Part shown: piece by piece, positions 22,101 through 35,061 of the stretch
How positions within the stretch are numbered: the stretch's first letter is position 1
How the letters are laid out: each line of letters begins with the position of its first letter
Source of the DNA: Cucumis sativus
Lineage: Eukaryota > Streptophyta > Magnoliopsida > Cucurbitales > Cucurbitaceae
Length of the DNA stretch: 64,000 nt
NCBI RefSeq assembly: GCF_000004075.3
Contig: NC_026657.2
Coordinates: 310,001-374,000 of the forward strand
Direction of reading: 5' to 3'
Position numbers and translations under genes: made by a program
Notes under the pieces: model-generated
Seen by the model: only the letters and a program-made list of their open reading frames with translations
Told to the model about the DNA's origin: nothing
Databases searched by the model: none

Positions 22101-23663
22101 GGAAAGTACTTTCCGAAATTGGCCTTTAAAATTTTGTGGGAAGAGGCATTCATTGATATCTATGGGTCGGCTCCAGCTGTGTGAAAATATTAATAAGAAG
22201 AAAATTGATGAATGCTTCCTAAATTGAAGGGAAATTAATAGCAAATAAATGTAGAAAATTGAAAGTCCAATTTTTCATTTCCTCTCAATTGCCCATTTGA
22301 ATTGGAAACCCAACTTTGTTTTGACTTTGAAATTCTTGTCTTTTAATTTTCCACCCACATTTTCTTTTTTTTTTACATTCCCATTGTTGTCTCTTCAACT
22401 AATTTATTATATTCATATACAAAAAGAATACTTTTTAGTTACATTTCATGATTTGATGACTAAATATTGACACATGTTCGAGCCAAACATAAATAACTTA
22501 AAAAGTTTAGGTTCAAAATTCACTATTTAAATTTTCAAATAATTAACTATGTTACCAAGTTTTTAATTATATACAATTGTATAGTAGAAAGAATAAAGCT
22601 TTTTTTAATGGGTTACTTTTTCTCATTTTCAAAATATTTATAAACTTTATATTGTTTTGTAATTATTACTCTTTTCATTTATTTTTAAAATTTGTGATCA
22701 AGCATATATATTTACACGAACATGTACAACTCTATATGTTATCTTAATGTATATAAAAGAAAAATGAATAACAATTTCTATCAATTTTCATAAAGTTTTC
22801 CTAAATTTCCATCATTACAAATATCTCCATAACTCCATTGACGTCAATTTTTCGAATCTTAAGTTAGAAAAGAATAAAATTACTTAAATTCATAAAATTT
22901 CTTAAAAGCGAAACCATTATAATAAAACAAAAACTGATATCACATCAAATTGAACTTTCTGTAGGAAAGCAACTGATGCACATGAAAAAAACAAGGTTAT
23001 TGCATGGAAACTTATTCTCATTGACAAATCATCACAATAGAAAAAAGGGTAAAGATAACTAACTGCGACTTTGCTTGTGCTCTTACAATCTCTCTCTATG
23101 CCAATATTATCTAATTCATAAGAACCGTGTAAGCATACACAAAGTTGGAAAAAACTGACTATCAAACATTGTGGCAGATAAACATAGCACTCTAAATCTG
23201 TGTTCCCACAATGGAGATATTAGAACATTCTACGTTCCTTCATTAACTTTCCTAATGAAACTCAAGTGATTGAAAATGTTTTTGTTGCCAAATCTGATTA
23301 AATAAGATCATGAAAGTAAAATAATAGAGCTCCAGAGCCAGATGCATGGCTATGCATAAAAAAAAGAAAACAAGGCTCGAGAAAAGTTGTGGTTTCTTTC
23401 GGTTTAGGAGAATATGCATATAATTTTAACTTGTGTAAGCATGGAGTATTGAACATATGTTATAGTGTACAACATTAAAAAAATCCACCTCAAGTTCTTC
23501 AGCATTCTTTAAGGGAGTTCTTGTCTTTGCATATATAGCCCTGCATGGTTTTGCATTATCATGTATTTGATGCAGTCCTGCAGATGCCAAAAACGAGGTT
23601 GCAGGAAGTTTTCATGACACTACACACGATAAGTAGATTCATTGAGGCGTCATATGTCACCAT
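19186..23663. other. Intergenic DNA, no gene seen
   Basis: The first 0.6 kb is kinase promoter shared with unit A, including an (AAG)n tract near 19257-19280. From about 20120 to 20440 there are many degenerate GAGCATCAAGTATCGAG-type words and a CTCAACTAATCTCACGGGACAAC block that recurs in related form near 35345, a dispersed repeat of unknown class. The rest, to about 22900, is AT-rich with no supported coding sequence. The last few hundred bases before 23664 are probably the 3' UTR and downstream flank of the REP gene. Confidence 0.55.
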
Positions 23664-26600
23664 TTAGCTCTCTTCGCCATCGTCTTGATGATCTCCAGCT
23701 GTAGTTGTCTCCGGAAAGAGCTCTTCATTGGGATACATCTTTTGAAATAACTGTCAAAAACATAAACCAATAATAAATAGCATTAACAACATATCTAGCG
23801 TGAGTAAATTCATTAAAACAGGGAAAGATTGGATCCACGTTGTCCCTAATGCATTGCAAGTTAGCAACACTCGAAGTAAGACATGGGTGTGTATATTGAG
23901 AATCTGTCTGTTAGATGCTGGATGAGGTTACTAGATTTCTGACAGGGAGCAACTGTGTGGAACGGAATAAATTATTTCTTGAAGAACACTTGCAGGAGGT
24001 TTCATACAAAGGGAAGAGATATATGCAACTAAACGTTTATGTCAAAGAACCCGTATACCTCAAATGTTGCATTCAAAAGGTCATCGTAGTTCAGACTGCC
24101 ATCAGGCATAGGGGTGAAGCTCACTGTTCCAAATTGACCCTGACAAAATTAAAAACGCATTACTGGTAGTTTTACATTGCATGTCAGCGGATCAATATGA
24201 TTGTCGTTAAAACAAAAGATTTAGTGTTCCAATAACAAATATGATCCCAAATGATTTAGTTCTCTGCAAGGATCAACAATGAACTTCATAACTTAACTGT
24301 ATGCCTCCAAATCATAACAGTTGACAAATAATTCAGTTCTAATTAACCGTAAGCCTCCAGAATTTTAGCCATTGAAGTTACTTTCTTTATTTCTAAATTC
24401 TACCAATGGAAACATAACCCTTCACAAATAAAAAGGATATAAAGGTGCAAATATACAAAATCAAAAAGAAAATGAAAGTACACCCTCTTAAGAAGCGACA
24501 CCTATAAAATATAGCAACGTATCACAATCCAACAGAAAACAACAAATTAACCACCACAGCAGAATCAGCAAGATCATCAAATTTATTTTTAAAGGATTCC
24601 TGTTGCACCACAATCATAAAAAAGAAACAAGTTCTAAAAAATATCACAAACAGCATCAGGATGGCAAAAAATAAAGATGACTGGATGAGATCTATCATTC
24701 TGTTGAAAGACAATTGATAGATTTGCCTAAAAGCTTAAAAACCATTACCCGAGGAAAGTATTTTTAAAAGTTGCCACAAGAAAAACCAAAGAAAATCAAG
24801 GAAAGTGAGTTTATGCAGTGAAAGATTAATGATGGAATGAATTACTTAAAAGTTTTTCCCTCTTTTTCTAGATGAGAAACTAAGCTTTCACTGAAATAAG
24901 TGAAAGAATACAAAATAAATGTCCACAAGCATATAAAAAAATAGCCTGCACCAAAGGGGCCAAAGAACTAACAATACTAATAATAAGATGATTTAGGAAA
25001 TTTTTAGCATTACTTGATAGCTTTCTCGTATTTCTTGTAAGGTTCCACTGGTCTTTGTTAAGTTTTAAGCTTGATAAGATGTTGATTTACCATAGATAAA
25101 CTTCAGATCTTTGGATTTAATGATTTGGTTTGTTATTGCTTGGTAAAGGTGTTGTTGTCCAGCTTATAAACATGCATATTTCACAAGTTGTTTTAGCTTT
25201 AGCTGTTTGAAAATCAATATAAGGTGCATTGGATGTTTTAGCTTTACATCAAATTAGTACCACTTGAACGCTAGCTTGCTTTCAATTCTTTTAACAGAAA
25301 TGAACTTTTCAATAATACGATGAAAAGAGACTAATGCTCAAGAAACAAAGTGAATATATAAATTAAAATATCTAGAGATCAGTAGGTAGGTTGGCACCTC
25401 CCGTAGCACCCTCATCAAATCCATTTCCAAGACAAAAATATTATAGAAATAAGAAAAGGCAAACTAGCTTGGTTATAATGAAGAAATAAACGCAATCCAG
25501 TGAAGACAAATATCTTAAATAGATTAATCAATGAAGAACTTTGATTGCAAGCACCAGGAAGATGCTAGCAAAAGAACCATCCATACCAATCTGACCTATC
25601 TATGACCTTATTGTGGATGACTCTGGTTCTGCTTAAACCAAATTTCTAAAATCGAGGCTTTAACTGCATTGACCAAAAGTATGGTGGCAGAAGCTTCTTC
25701 AAGTATTCACCAAGATTTGGACCAAAGCTTGCATCCAGTTAGGAACTCAACGGAGGAAATAATCAAGAAAAAGAATGATTGAGATACAACGGGTGTTTGG
25801 GTAAATATCTCGCCAAAAGAATCAACTCACAACAAATCAACAAGTGCTGTAGAAATGGTGGTTAAAACAAGAAACATCCAAGGCAACCAAGATTGAGAAA
25901 AGGTTGCCAAGAAGAAATCAAAACGAACCAATCTGTCAAGAAATCTCAAATTTTTGAAAGATGGTTGTCCTACCAAGCTTTAATGGAGGGATATTGGGAA
26001 GTTCATTGATTGGGTAAAAAATGTGGAGAATTCTCTGTATATGCCAACAAACCAGAAGAAAAGAAGGTAAAACTCATAGTTCTCGTTTTCAGGCTTCAAA
26101 GTGGAGCTTTGGCTTGGTGAGACCAACTACAAAACAATCAGTGATATTATGCGAACCCCTCATCAAGAATTGACCAAAAGTACTTGAGTTGATGAAGTAA
26201 CATTTTCTTCCCTTCAAGCATGGACAAATTTTACACAATCTTTATCAAGAAAATACAGTGAGAAGGGCTCTATAGAACATCAATTTTCAAGATTCAGTCA
26301 GATTATGAATGTTTGAGCCCAAGAGGACCAATGAAGATAAACAAGTACAAATGCTTTAAAAACAGAAAGCTTGCCTCCAAAAAAATCTTAGGACACTTTT
26401 ATCATGATAAATCCCAAGAATTCGGAAAAAAAAAAAAAAGGTTTCTTGGTTCCAGATTCCAATTGTTCCAGCAAGGACTTTCCATGGACTAGATGTTTGG
26501 AGCACTTTCTAAAATTTAAAAATTATTTTGATGAGGAAGACAAAGAGGAAGTTGAGAAATAGTCAGTAGAAATGTTAGATGATTCTCCTTTTTATTTGGC

Positions 26601-29600
26601 TAGCTTGTTTTTTGAAACTGAAATGCAAGACTTCAGTGGGATAATACTTTAATCTTCCAAGAAACAACTCAAACAGACCAAGATATTGAGGAGGAAACCA
26701 AACAAAAATTTCACCATTCAAATGAAACTTACCCATTTAAACACGTCAACATTCTATTTCAACTTTCACACACTACTGGACAATCAAATCAATCCCTAAA
26801 TTCTTCTTCAGGTGACATTAAAATCTCAACCAACAAGCCAATTTTCATCAACGAGGCAAAAAAGATCTTCAAGCTCTTTTATGAAATGGGGCTTTTAAGA
26901 TTCCATGGTAAGTCATAGAAACTTGTAATCCAGAAGCTATAATTATCAGCAAGGTAAAATAGATAGAGAGGAAGAAGGCACCATGAGTGATAAAGGATGT
27001 AGTGAAGACTGAAGGAAGCAGCTTGCCATAAATTCAAAGTCCCCCCTAGTGATATGTTTGCATCTAATTATGCTCAATACCTCTTGAACTCCATAAAGAT
27101 TTTAATGAAAAGTTGGCCAATCTCTTTGCTTTTTGTCTCCTTTAAGGATGACAATGGAGAGATTAATTTTGGAAATGAAAATTTTAATAGTAGATCTTTT
27201 CTTCCAACAACCCAAGCCTCTAAGGTTCCATGAAAGAACAATCATCAGGTTGATTCTGAGCCTTCACTAATCAAGGCTTTGGCCTTTTTATCAGATGAAG
27301 TGGAGCAAGCCTGGTTCCTAGCTTCACACGAGGCCTTTCTTCTGTTTTATCTAGAATTTGTTCTTATTTTTTTGAGCAGGAATTACAATAATGCACTGCC
27401 CACAATCTTCAAATCAAGAGGCCAAAATACTGCCAGGTGGAGTATGGTATTAATGTCAGGATTTGGCAAGAGGATGATGAAGGGAGAGTGTTTTGTGTGC
27501 GATACAAAGGAACTTTGATTTTTGTTTATGGTGATCTTTTTTGGCGAAACATTTCTAATGGAGGATGGGGATGGGAGATCGAAGAGGGGATCTAGAAGGG
27601 AAGGGGAGTAACCGGGGAGAGTATATATAGGTTAGGTCCACCAACAAGATGGCCTGATCAGAAGAATAATGTGTCTTTAATGTGGGGTCAAATTTTTTAA
27701 CTTAGAGATTGGGTTAATTGCTGTGCCTTTTTCAAAAAGAAAACATCGGGTTTTGTGCTTGTCTTTGCCCTAGAGTTGGCTGGTTTGCCATGGATTTTGG
27801 TGATCATGGCAATATGGTGAACCCCATGGCGTTTTTGTTTGTCAATACGGTGTTCTTATTCTTGATTTCTTAAGTTTTGTAATTACAGAGACCCACTTTT
27901 GTACTTTTCTCTTATCACCAAAATAGTTTGTTGTTCAAAGAAAATATTAAGAAAGGAAATGGTAAGGAGGACACATATACTTGTACGATCAAAGCCCAAA
28001 AAAAAAAAAAAAAAAAGTTAATTAATTAAATAAATAAATAAAAGAAAGAGTTCTGCAGGCAGTAAGCAATACTCACCACACTTGATTCCTGAACGTATAG
28101 CGCACTCCAAAGTAAGTCCAAATCTTTACCTTCTGCATTGGTATCTTGATCTACAGAACTAGAATCAGGACAATCAGAAACAAAAAGCAATGTGATTGAA
28201 TTCATAGCTGCACGAACCATCTCCTTCCCTTGATTAGCACTATCACATAAGGTAGAAATGTATATGACAAACCTACACAAGAAGCGACACTGTCAAGCAG
28301 GTTCAACTGGCAGAGTGATTATTTAGACACCATATTAAAGCTTGTGAAACGATGAAAATGATGAAAACAAAATTCAATCATGTTAGTGTGTGTGTGTGAG
28401 AGAGAGAGATATAGACAAAGATATATGTCATAAAAATTTAAGATGATCCCATCAACCAAACTGCTCATAATAAATAAATGTTGAGACCAAGATTGTAATC
28501 AGTAGAAACAAAAGTTAAGCATAATCCAAGCTAATGACAATGATTAATCAACCTGACATCTCTATCCATGAAATATATGTGAGACCAAGGAAGATTTAAA
28601 AATGATAGGGGAGAAAGAGATCTTGTAGCAATATAAAACAAATTCTAAAATTATTATGTACATCCCATCCATTTAGCCCACTGCAACGGCATTGAGCATG
28701 ATTTACCACCATCACCCTGCATGAGTATCACTTTGAGGACGCAAGCCCACAGAGCAGAGGGCTCAGTAGGTTAAACAATTTTATCTATACCAAAAAGAAA
28801 ATTGTTTAATATAGAAGTCGAAGGCTAACAAATTTTTATTGATCTAAAACACCTAATATCTGTTAACATTCATTGGATTCAAAATTGAAGATTACCACTC
28901 ATATACAGTATTTGATGGTGTCTACCACTAAGGTTGGTGATAACAACATATTAAAACAGCACCTGCGTGAGCCTGTAACTTTAACAAGACATTCACAAAA
29001 AATATAGATGGTCCCAATGCATAGGCCTTGAGAATTTCTTAAAAAACAAGGTGGTCATTTTGTTAGACAAAACAAGTGTATCAATTAAAAATAACTTCTC
29101 ACTAATAAAAATGAAGTAAGAATAGATTAATAGAAAGAGAGGACAAGAAAATAGAAGATGACAATGAATTATTTCCAAACGTGAAATGAACTCACATATC
29201 CTCTGGACAAACAGCTAAATTGCCACCTATCTGGAGAACCCGAACTGATGAAACTTGCTCAGGAAACAAAGCTACGATGGAGGAAGAAAATTTGTTAATA
29301 CTCTCCTGCTAAATGTTTTGATAACATACATAGATGAAACCAAGGAGTGCTTACTTTTAGGAGGATAAACCAACAGACAATTCTTAACATCTGATACTAT
29401 GGAGTGCTTTGTAATGCATATTCCTCTAGCCACCTTGCGGTTGACATCTCTCGAGCTAACGTCTTGAAGACTTTCTAGAGATAATTTAAACAGTTGAGGA
29501 ACTATGAAGCATGGATCAAGCACCAACTGTTGACTAAAGATGTCCTGTCCAGAAGCCAACCGAACACCCTTATATTGCTCATTACTCTGCAAATATTTCA

Positions 29601-31864
29601 AGATGTACTATATCAATCCATTTTCATCTCAATGGAAGAGTTGTTTAGTGCATTCCAAGTAGTCCACACAAGAAAAAGAAAAACATACTATTATAATTCT
29701 AAACCTTGTCCTTTAATAGAGCAACCACAGGCATTCGCAGTACCTGTACAACAAAAAGAAGAAGTTAAGAGTAAAATTTCAACCTTATCGTGGAAATGAA
29801 AGACAAAGATGAGTCAGGTAGCCCTTTTGATATTTAGCAGAAATGAAGAGAAAAAAATGAGACAAATAAGCATGGAATTTGCAATTGAATCACACAAATA
29901 AGGCAATAAGAAAGATTTTTAGCAAATGGTCCTCAATCTTCATTGGTCACGTTCTGCCAAAGGAAGGCTTAGAAGCAGTAGACAAGCAATAGACATAGTA
30001 TAACAAGCAAGCTTTTTATAACCACCCAATTCCCAAGATAAAACCCCAACCAAAAATCAACCTTAAACCCAAGTGAATCGCCACATTGACTACATGGCAT
30101 CAAGCCACCTGAAAAAGTGTTTTCTCTGAGTCATGAATTCTTTACCATTTTCTTTTATCCATCCAAAAAAGGGGTAATAATAATCATAGTAATGCAGAGA
30201 TCAATCTTTATGACAAATCATAATAATTCAAGGAAATGAAATTAACCCCAAGAGCGAACAGTCTCTAAGAGATGTAGAAATGAAACTGCCACACTAATTA
30301 GGAGAGGTATGAAGATGTCTCTTATGCAATTAAACAGAAAAAATTAAGGGCATTCCGTGAAATAAAGACAATTTTATAGGTTGAGCGAGGTTAGAATATT
30401 TCCAATGGAACTTACATAAAGACAACCTTTGACTGCAGCACGACGGCAAAATGCTTGAGAAAGCTCCCCTTGACCATAGATAGGGTATAATAAAGCACCT
30501 TGTGCATTTTGAAACCTAGTAGGAATTAACAAAGTAAATAAGAAGTTGCACAAGAAATGTCATTCTATTTGCTACAAAAGTAAAGACGATCTGCATAAGG
30601 CAACAGGAGAAATCACATTCTATATTGATATAGAATTTCAAATTACAAAAAGGCATCCTAGAGATTATGTTGATGAAAGCAAACAAAGCGATAATTAATA
30701 AAATTAGTCAAAGTAGGAGTTTTTCATTTCGCTAGAGAAACATAGCGAAGAAAGGTCAGTCACCATAAACAAGTCCAACATAAACTTAAAAAATTCAATA
30801 AACAAATAAAACCCATAACACACATAATAATAACCTGCCAATTGAAGTGTGGTAAAGAGCTAGACGGGCGATTCCTTCTTTTGTAAGTAATCTATTTTGA
30901 CCAATGTCATTGTCGTTCTGATCAGAATCTGCCATGGATATGGCATACAGAATTATCCTGCACATTGAAATGGGAGAGTCGTGAGCAAAAGGAAATTATA
31001 CTTGTGGTAAACTAACAAGTCTAGTTGAAATCTAGATGTAATAGTTGCTTAGAAGTTTTTGTTTGGGATTAATAATCAAAGTTGGACGTCAAATTTAATA
31101 AGCGCAGGGCCATTTAGAACTTGAACAAACACACATACACAAAACAATTCTAACCGATCTACTTACGACTTCATCTTTTGAGGCAACCGCAATTTATTCA
31201 AGAAGTCCGAAAATGGAGTGTCCAAGTCTTCTTGGGAGATTTTGGAACTTTCACCATCCTCAGCAGGATCCAAATGCTTCTGAACGAGTTTGAAAAACCT
31301 CATCAACTGGTTCTTCTCCGTCAGACTCAAACTCTTGTCCTTAAATATAGCTGCTCGAGAACCAGGCACATTAACCAGTTTTCCATTCTGATCCCACAAA
31401 TAGCTCGCATCAATGCTCTTAAATTCCAAATACTGGTTAACCCCCACTTTCAGAACAGCGTCAATGCATTTATCAGCACAAAACAAAACCCTCGGTCCAG
31501 CTAAATCAATATTGAACTTTCTGGCATGCTCTTGAAGGACTTCAGGTGCGTAGGAGGATATTTCAACATCCGAGTACAAAGACCTAGTTTGAAGATCAAC
31601 AGAGACATAATCTTGATTATCGTAAGAAGCAAGAGGTGGCGATGGCAGCAAAGGGGCAGAGGCGGAATTGAGAAAGGAGGTGAGGTCGTGGAGAGGAAGA
31701 GTAGCGAAGTGACCTCCATAGTAGGGGTTAGGGTCGAGGTGGAGGACAGTTTTTCCGGAGGCGGAGGCAGCGGCGGCAAGGATGGATTGGGGCAATCCAG
31801 TGCCAACGACAATGAGGTCAAAGGTGGAGGGATCAATGAGAGGGTGTTGAGAGAGGTCGGACAT
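23664..31864 (-). CDS. REP: Rab escort protein (REP / CHM-like)
   Basis: Nine exons (31864-31167, 30957-30835, 30515-30416, 29743-29705, 29586-29355, 29271-29196, 28272-28077, 24139-24059, 23750-23664) join in phase into 543 aa. The protein belongs to the GDI/REP superfamily, binds newly made Rab GTPases in the cytosol and presents them to Rab geranylgeranyl transferase. Evidence: an N-terminal nucleotide-fold motif DLIVVGTGLPQSI (16-28) and DPNPYYGG (44-51), the SCR3-type block YPIYGQGELSQAF (284-296), then VLRMPV and the C-terminal LFPxE-type block NEELFPET. Plain Rab-GDI is less likely because GDI is about 445 aa and has a different spacing after SCR1. The ATG at 31864 is preferred over an in-frame ATG at 31966 because the family begins shortly before the DLIVVGTG motif. 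Intron 7 is 3.9 kb and contains retroelement debris; the 81-nt exon 8 beyond it is small but perfectly phased. Confidence 0.9.
25560..27950 (+). mobile_element. Degenerate Ty3/gypsy-type retroelement remnant in REP intron 7
   Basis: The plus strand shows broken frames with gag-like blocks: FIDWVKNVEN near 25990-26025, then, after a frameshift, EKKVKLIVLVFRLQSGALAW with an in-frame stop at the following Trp position (about 26055-26120), and HFLPFKHGQILHNLYQE (about 26205-26250). These fit the conserved order of plant Ty3/gypsy gag cores. Frames carry several stops and shifts, so the element is dead. The sequence up to about 27950, which ends in a poly(A)-rich stretch near 28000, is probably part of the same or a nested element. 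No LTR pair could be delimited. The element is opposite in orientation to the REP gene. Confidence 0.6.
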
Positions 31865-32286
31865 GTTGAGGAGGAATTGGATGAAGGAAAGAATCTGCAA
31901 ATGGGAATGGGTTCGTCTTGCTACAACAATGGATTGGGAGCCGACCAGCTTTTCATGGTCGGTCACCGGAGGTTAGAAATCAGAATGGATTTGAAATTGT
32001 GACTGAAAAGGGAAGGGTAGATGATGATGTTGAGGAAATGTTTAGTGATGAAGAGCCCTAAAACCATGAAATAAAGCAATCCTTTCACGAAATGGAAGGC
32101 GGCAACGCCATCGAACTGTGAGAATTCATCGGACGATGGCGGGGTGTTGGACGGACTACTGAGTAACGCCAACACCCATTCAACGGCGAAAACGGCGACT
32201 TTAACAGAAACGGCGAATTGGACAGAGCAACCTCACGAATTTCTTTTTTTTCCTTCGCTTTCTTTACTATTAAAATGAGTATGGGG

Positions 32287-33633
32287 GTTTGGGGGAAGGA
32301 AAATAATAAGAAGAGTTGGATTAAGAGGAGGAAATGATTATTATAATCTTGTTCGAGGTAATAATTATTTATAATTTTTGTTTGGGGAAAAGTATTAAGT
32401 GAAACGATTACACGGGTTTATTATAAACCTTATTTGAAAGAATGATTATTTGAAAGAATGATTATGATAAAAAATTGTATTTATTTTATTTGTGTAATTT
32501 TTTTAATTTGTATGTTAACTCCAATATGATAAAAAGATACATAATTAATTTTTTTTTGAAAATAAAATTATTGTTCTTTTTTTTACTAACGCAATGCAAA
32601 ATAGAAAATGTACTAATATAATTTAAGCGTTCACACAAAATTTGTATTGATTTTTCTTTTTGTATAAATACTTTTTTACTTGTAACGTGCACCTAATATA
32701 CTTTTAAAAATAAAGTTTTTTTTTTGTTTGTACTATAGTTTTTTTTTTTAAACATTAAATCAAGTACACAAAATAAGTGTATTAATTTATTTATTTTTGT
32801 GTAAAATATGTTTACGAAATTTATATCATAAATTCAATTCACACATACATTGTACTATTTAATTATTCACTTGTCTTCGATTTGTAGTTCAACTTGATCC
32901 GTAAATCCAAAATATTCCATAAATATGTTTTTTTTTAAAAAAATTATGGCAAATATTTGTTTTTTTCTTTGAATTACGTATGTTTTCAATGTGTAAGAAA
33001 TGTTTATGGAATATTTTTCGTAAACCAAATACAAACAAAAATTGTATTTTTTTTTTGTCTAAATTTGTTTATTTTGTTCGTATTGTTTTCCAAAACGACA
33101 AAAATTTGTATTAAAATAATGTTTATAGATCGTACAAACAAATTGTATTTTTTTTTTTTCATTTATGTAAAATATGTTTTTTCAAATTTTACCGTAAACA
33201 TAATACAAAAAGAAATTTGTATTTTAAGTTTGTATCATCAATACTTACAATAAAAATTGTATTATGTTGTTTTTATTTTTTTTTCTTCAGGAAAACGACA
33301 AGCAACATACTATAAAAGATGACTAATTCATTTGGCACAAAGAGAATGAAGAATAAGAGAGAGTCATTAATTTGTTTGAGAAAGAGAATAAATAAAATGA
33401 TTAATTTGAAGAGAAGAATAAATAAATGAGGAAAGAGAATAAGGAGAAGGAAGATAAAAATTATACGGAGAAATTGAAGGATTATATTGAAAAATGAAAT
33501 GATTAAGTGAAAAAAGTGGGTAACAGATGAGGAAAGAGAATAATAAGAGAGATTAAGGATATTATTTTCCCTCCTCTTAATCCCTGGACCAAAGGACATC
33601 TTAGTCATTTCCTTTTCTTTCTCCAAACGATCC
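32287..33633. mobile_element. Possible non-autonomous DNA transposon
   Basis: The left end reads GGGTTTGGGGGAAGGAAAAT followed by GGATTAAGAGGAGG; the reverse complement of the right end reads GGATCGTTTGGAGAAAGAAA followed by GGGATTAAGAGGAGGG. These imperfect inverted ends bound about 1.35 kb of A/T homopolymer-rich, gene-free DNA. No clear target-site duplication was found. Confidence 0.35.
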
Positions 33634-34744
33634 CTAATTTTTTGTTTCAAAAGTAGAAATAGACTCTAACGAAAATGTAAAGTTAGTAACAGCAACAAAT
33701 TTATTTATTTGAAGTTGTTAGATATAACTTATATTTTCATGGTTAATGATTGTCTTTTGTGTTTATGAAAGTTAGTGTTGTTAATCATCTTAATTTCGCT
33801 CTAAAACAATATTTGTATTGTTTGTTTTTAGTTGTTTTGCATATTTTAAAAGAAGGAAATGTTACATGTGTTGAACACATATTCCATTATTCTTGCTATC
33901 TTACTATCATGTAGCATCATGCTTGATAACAAATGCAATTTTGTTCAATGAAAAGATATAAGGCAAAATGGGAGAAGAGGAAGTCTCTGTCTTGGTGGTA
34001 GCATAATACAAACAACAAATTAACAAATAAGGGAAAGTAGAGTCTTTTAAGCTTAATTTAGGAAAAAAAAACCAAATGAACTATTTTTAATATTTTTAAA
34101 TTCTCATGTTACATGTTTGTTATTTAAACTTCATTAATTTTACATCGATTTTGTTATTATTATAAAATTAATAAAAAAAATCGTATAATTTTCAATTTTT
34201 AACTTTGATTTTTTATAAAACAATGGTAAGAGTTACAACCAAGTAAACCTAGTAGCAAAACGAGTTTTAATAAACCCATTCTTCAAAAACAAAGAAAAGA
34301 TGATTACTCAATGAGACAATTCTCATTTAGTTCAATCCATACTAATATTTTTTATCATTTGTCACAGGTATCAAAACAACAAATTTCAATTGTATTTTAA
34401 ATCAATAAATTTAAAATAATTTCTATCTAAATATTGATTTTATTGATGGCACAAGTCGTTTTTTAAAATGTGTTTGTTAGAAATATTATCAACTAAAATA
34501 TTAGGTTACATGAACATATCTTTAAATTGTATCAAATATGAGAAGAGTTTTAACCACTGCACCAAAACTTACATGAAACAATGTATTATCACATCTATTG
34601 TATTTTCAATGTAATTTATATGCACTTTGAAATTCATATTCAAAGTTTTGATATATCCTGAAAGTTTCATTTTTTTTAGCACTAAGATTAGTGAAGATTT
34701 AGGATCCAACCTTCCCTTACCCTAAGCAGCATACAGGCAACCAA

Positions 34745-34746
<2 letters not shown>

Positions 34747-34780
<34 letters not shown>
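34747..34780. repeat. (TA)n microsatellite
   Basis: A run of about 17 TA dinucleotides. Confidence 0.95.
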
Positions 34781-34783
<3 letters not shown>

Positions 34784-35061
34784 ATAGAATATCTTAATTC
34801 TAAGTAAAAAATAATAACAATAAATGATACCTAAGATAAAGAGTTTCCCAAAAAAGAAGAATGAAAGGGAAAATATATGGTGGGTAAAGAAAGAAAAAGA
34901 ACAACAATGCTGAACCTTACAAGAAGAAATAGTGGTGGGGCTGTAAAAACTTCTCCAGCCTCCCCTCACATTTAGGAAAATATTGGTTGCCAAGTATTGT
35001 ACATAGCACATGTGGCGATGTATCGTTCATTCTTCATCACAATTACCTTCAATCCCCATTT

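Larger units (their letters stand above)
31865..35061. other. Intergenic DNA between REP and GET1
   Basis: About 31865-32250 is the REP leader/promoter, richer in GC. A possible DNA transposon occupies 32287-33633. From 33650 to 35061 the sequence is AT-rich with a (TA)n tract at 34747-34780 and no supported gene. The GET1 3' UTR probably ends a few hundred bases below 35061. Confidence 0.5.

Noticed and set aside
22030..22227. 65-codon ORF in the intergenic region before REP
   Set aside because: No similarity, no start context and no gene structure around it.
27279..27518. 79-codon ORF in REP intron 7
   Set aside because: Lies within retroelement debris and matches no family I can recognise.
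31526..32002. 158-codon plus-strand ORF opposite the first REP exon
   Set aside because: Gly/Val/Arg-rich antisense shadow of REP exon 1.
33273..33650. 125-codon minus-strand ORF rich in Phe/Leu/Ile
   Set aside because: Low-complexity translation of an A/G-rich strand; mimics membrane helices only by composition.
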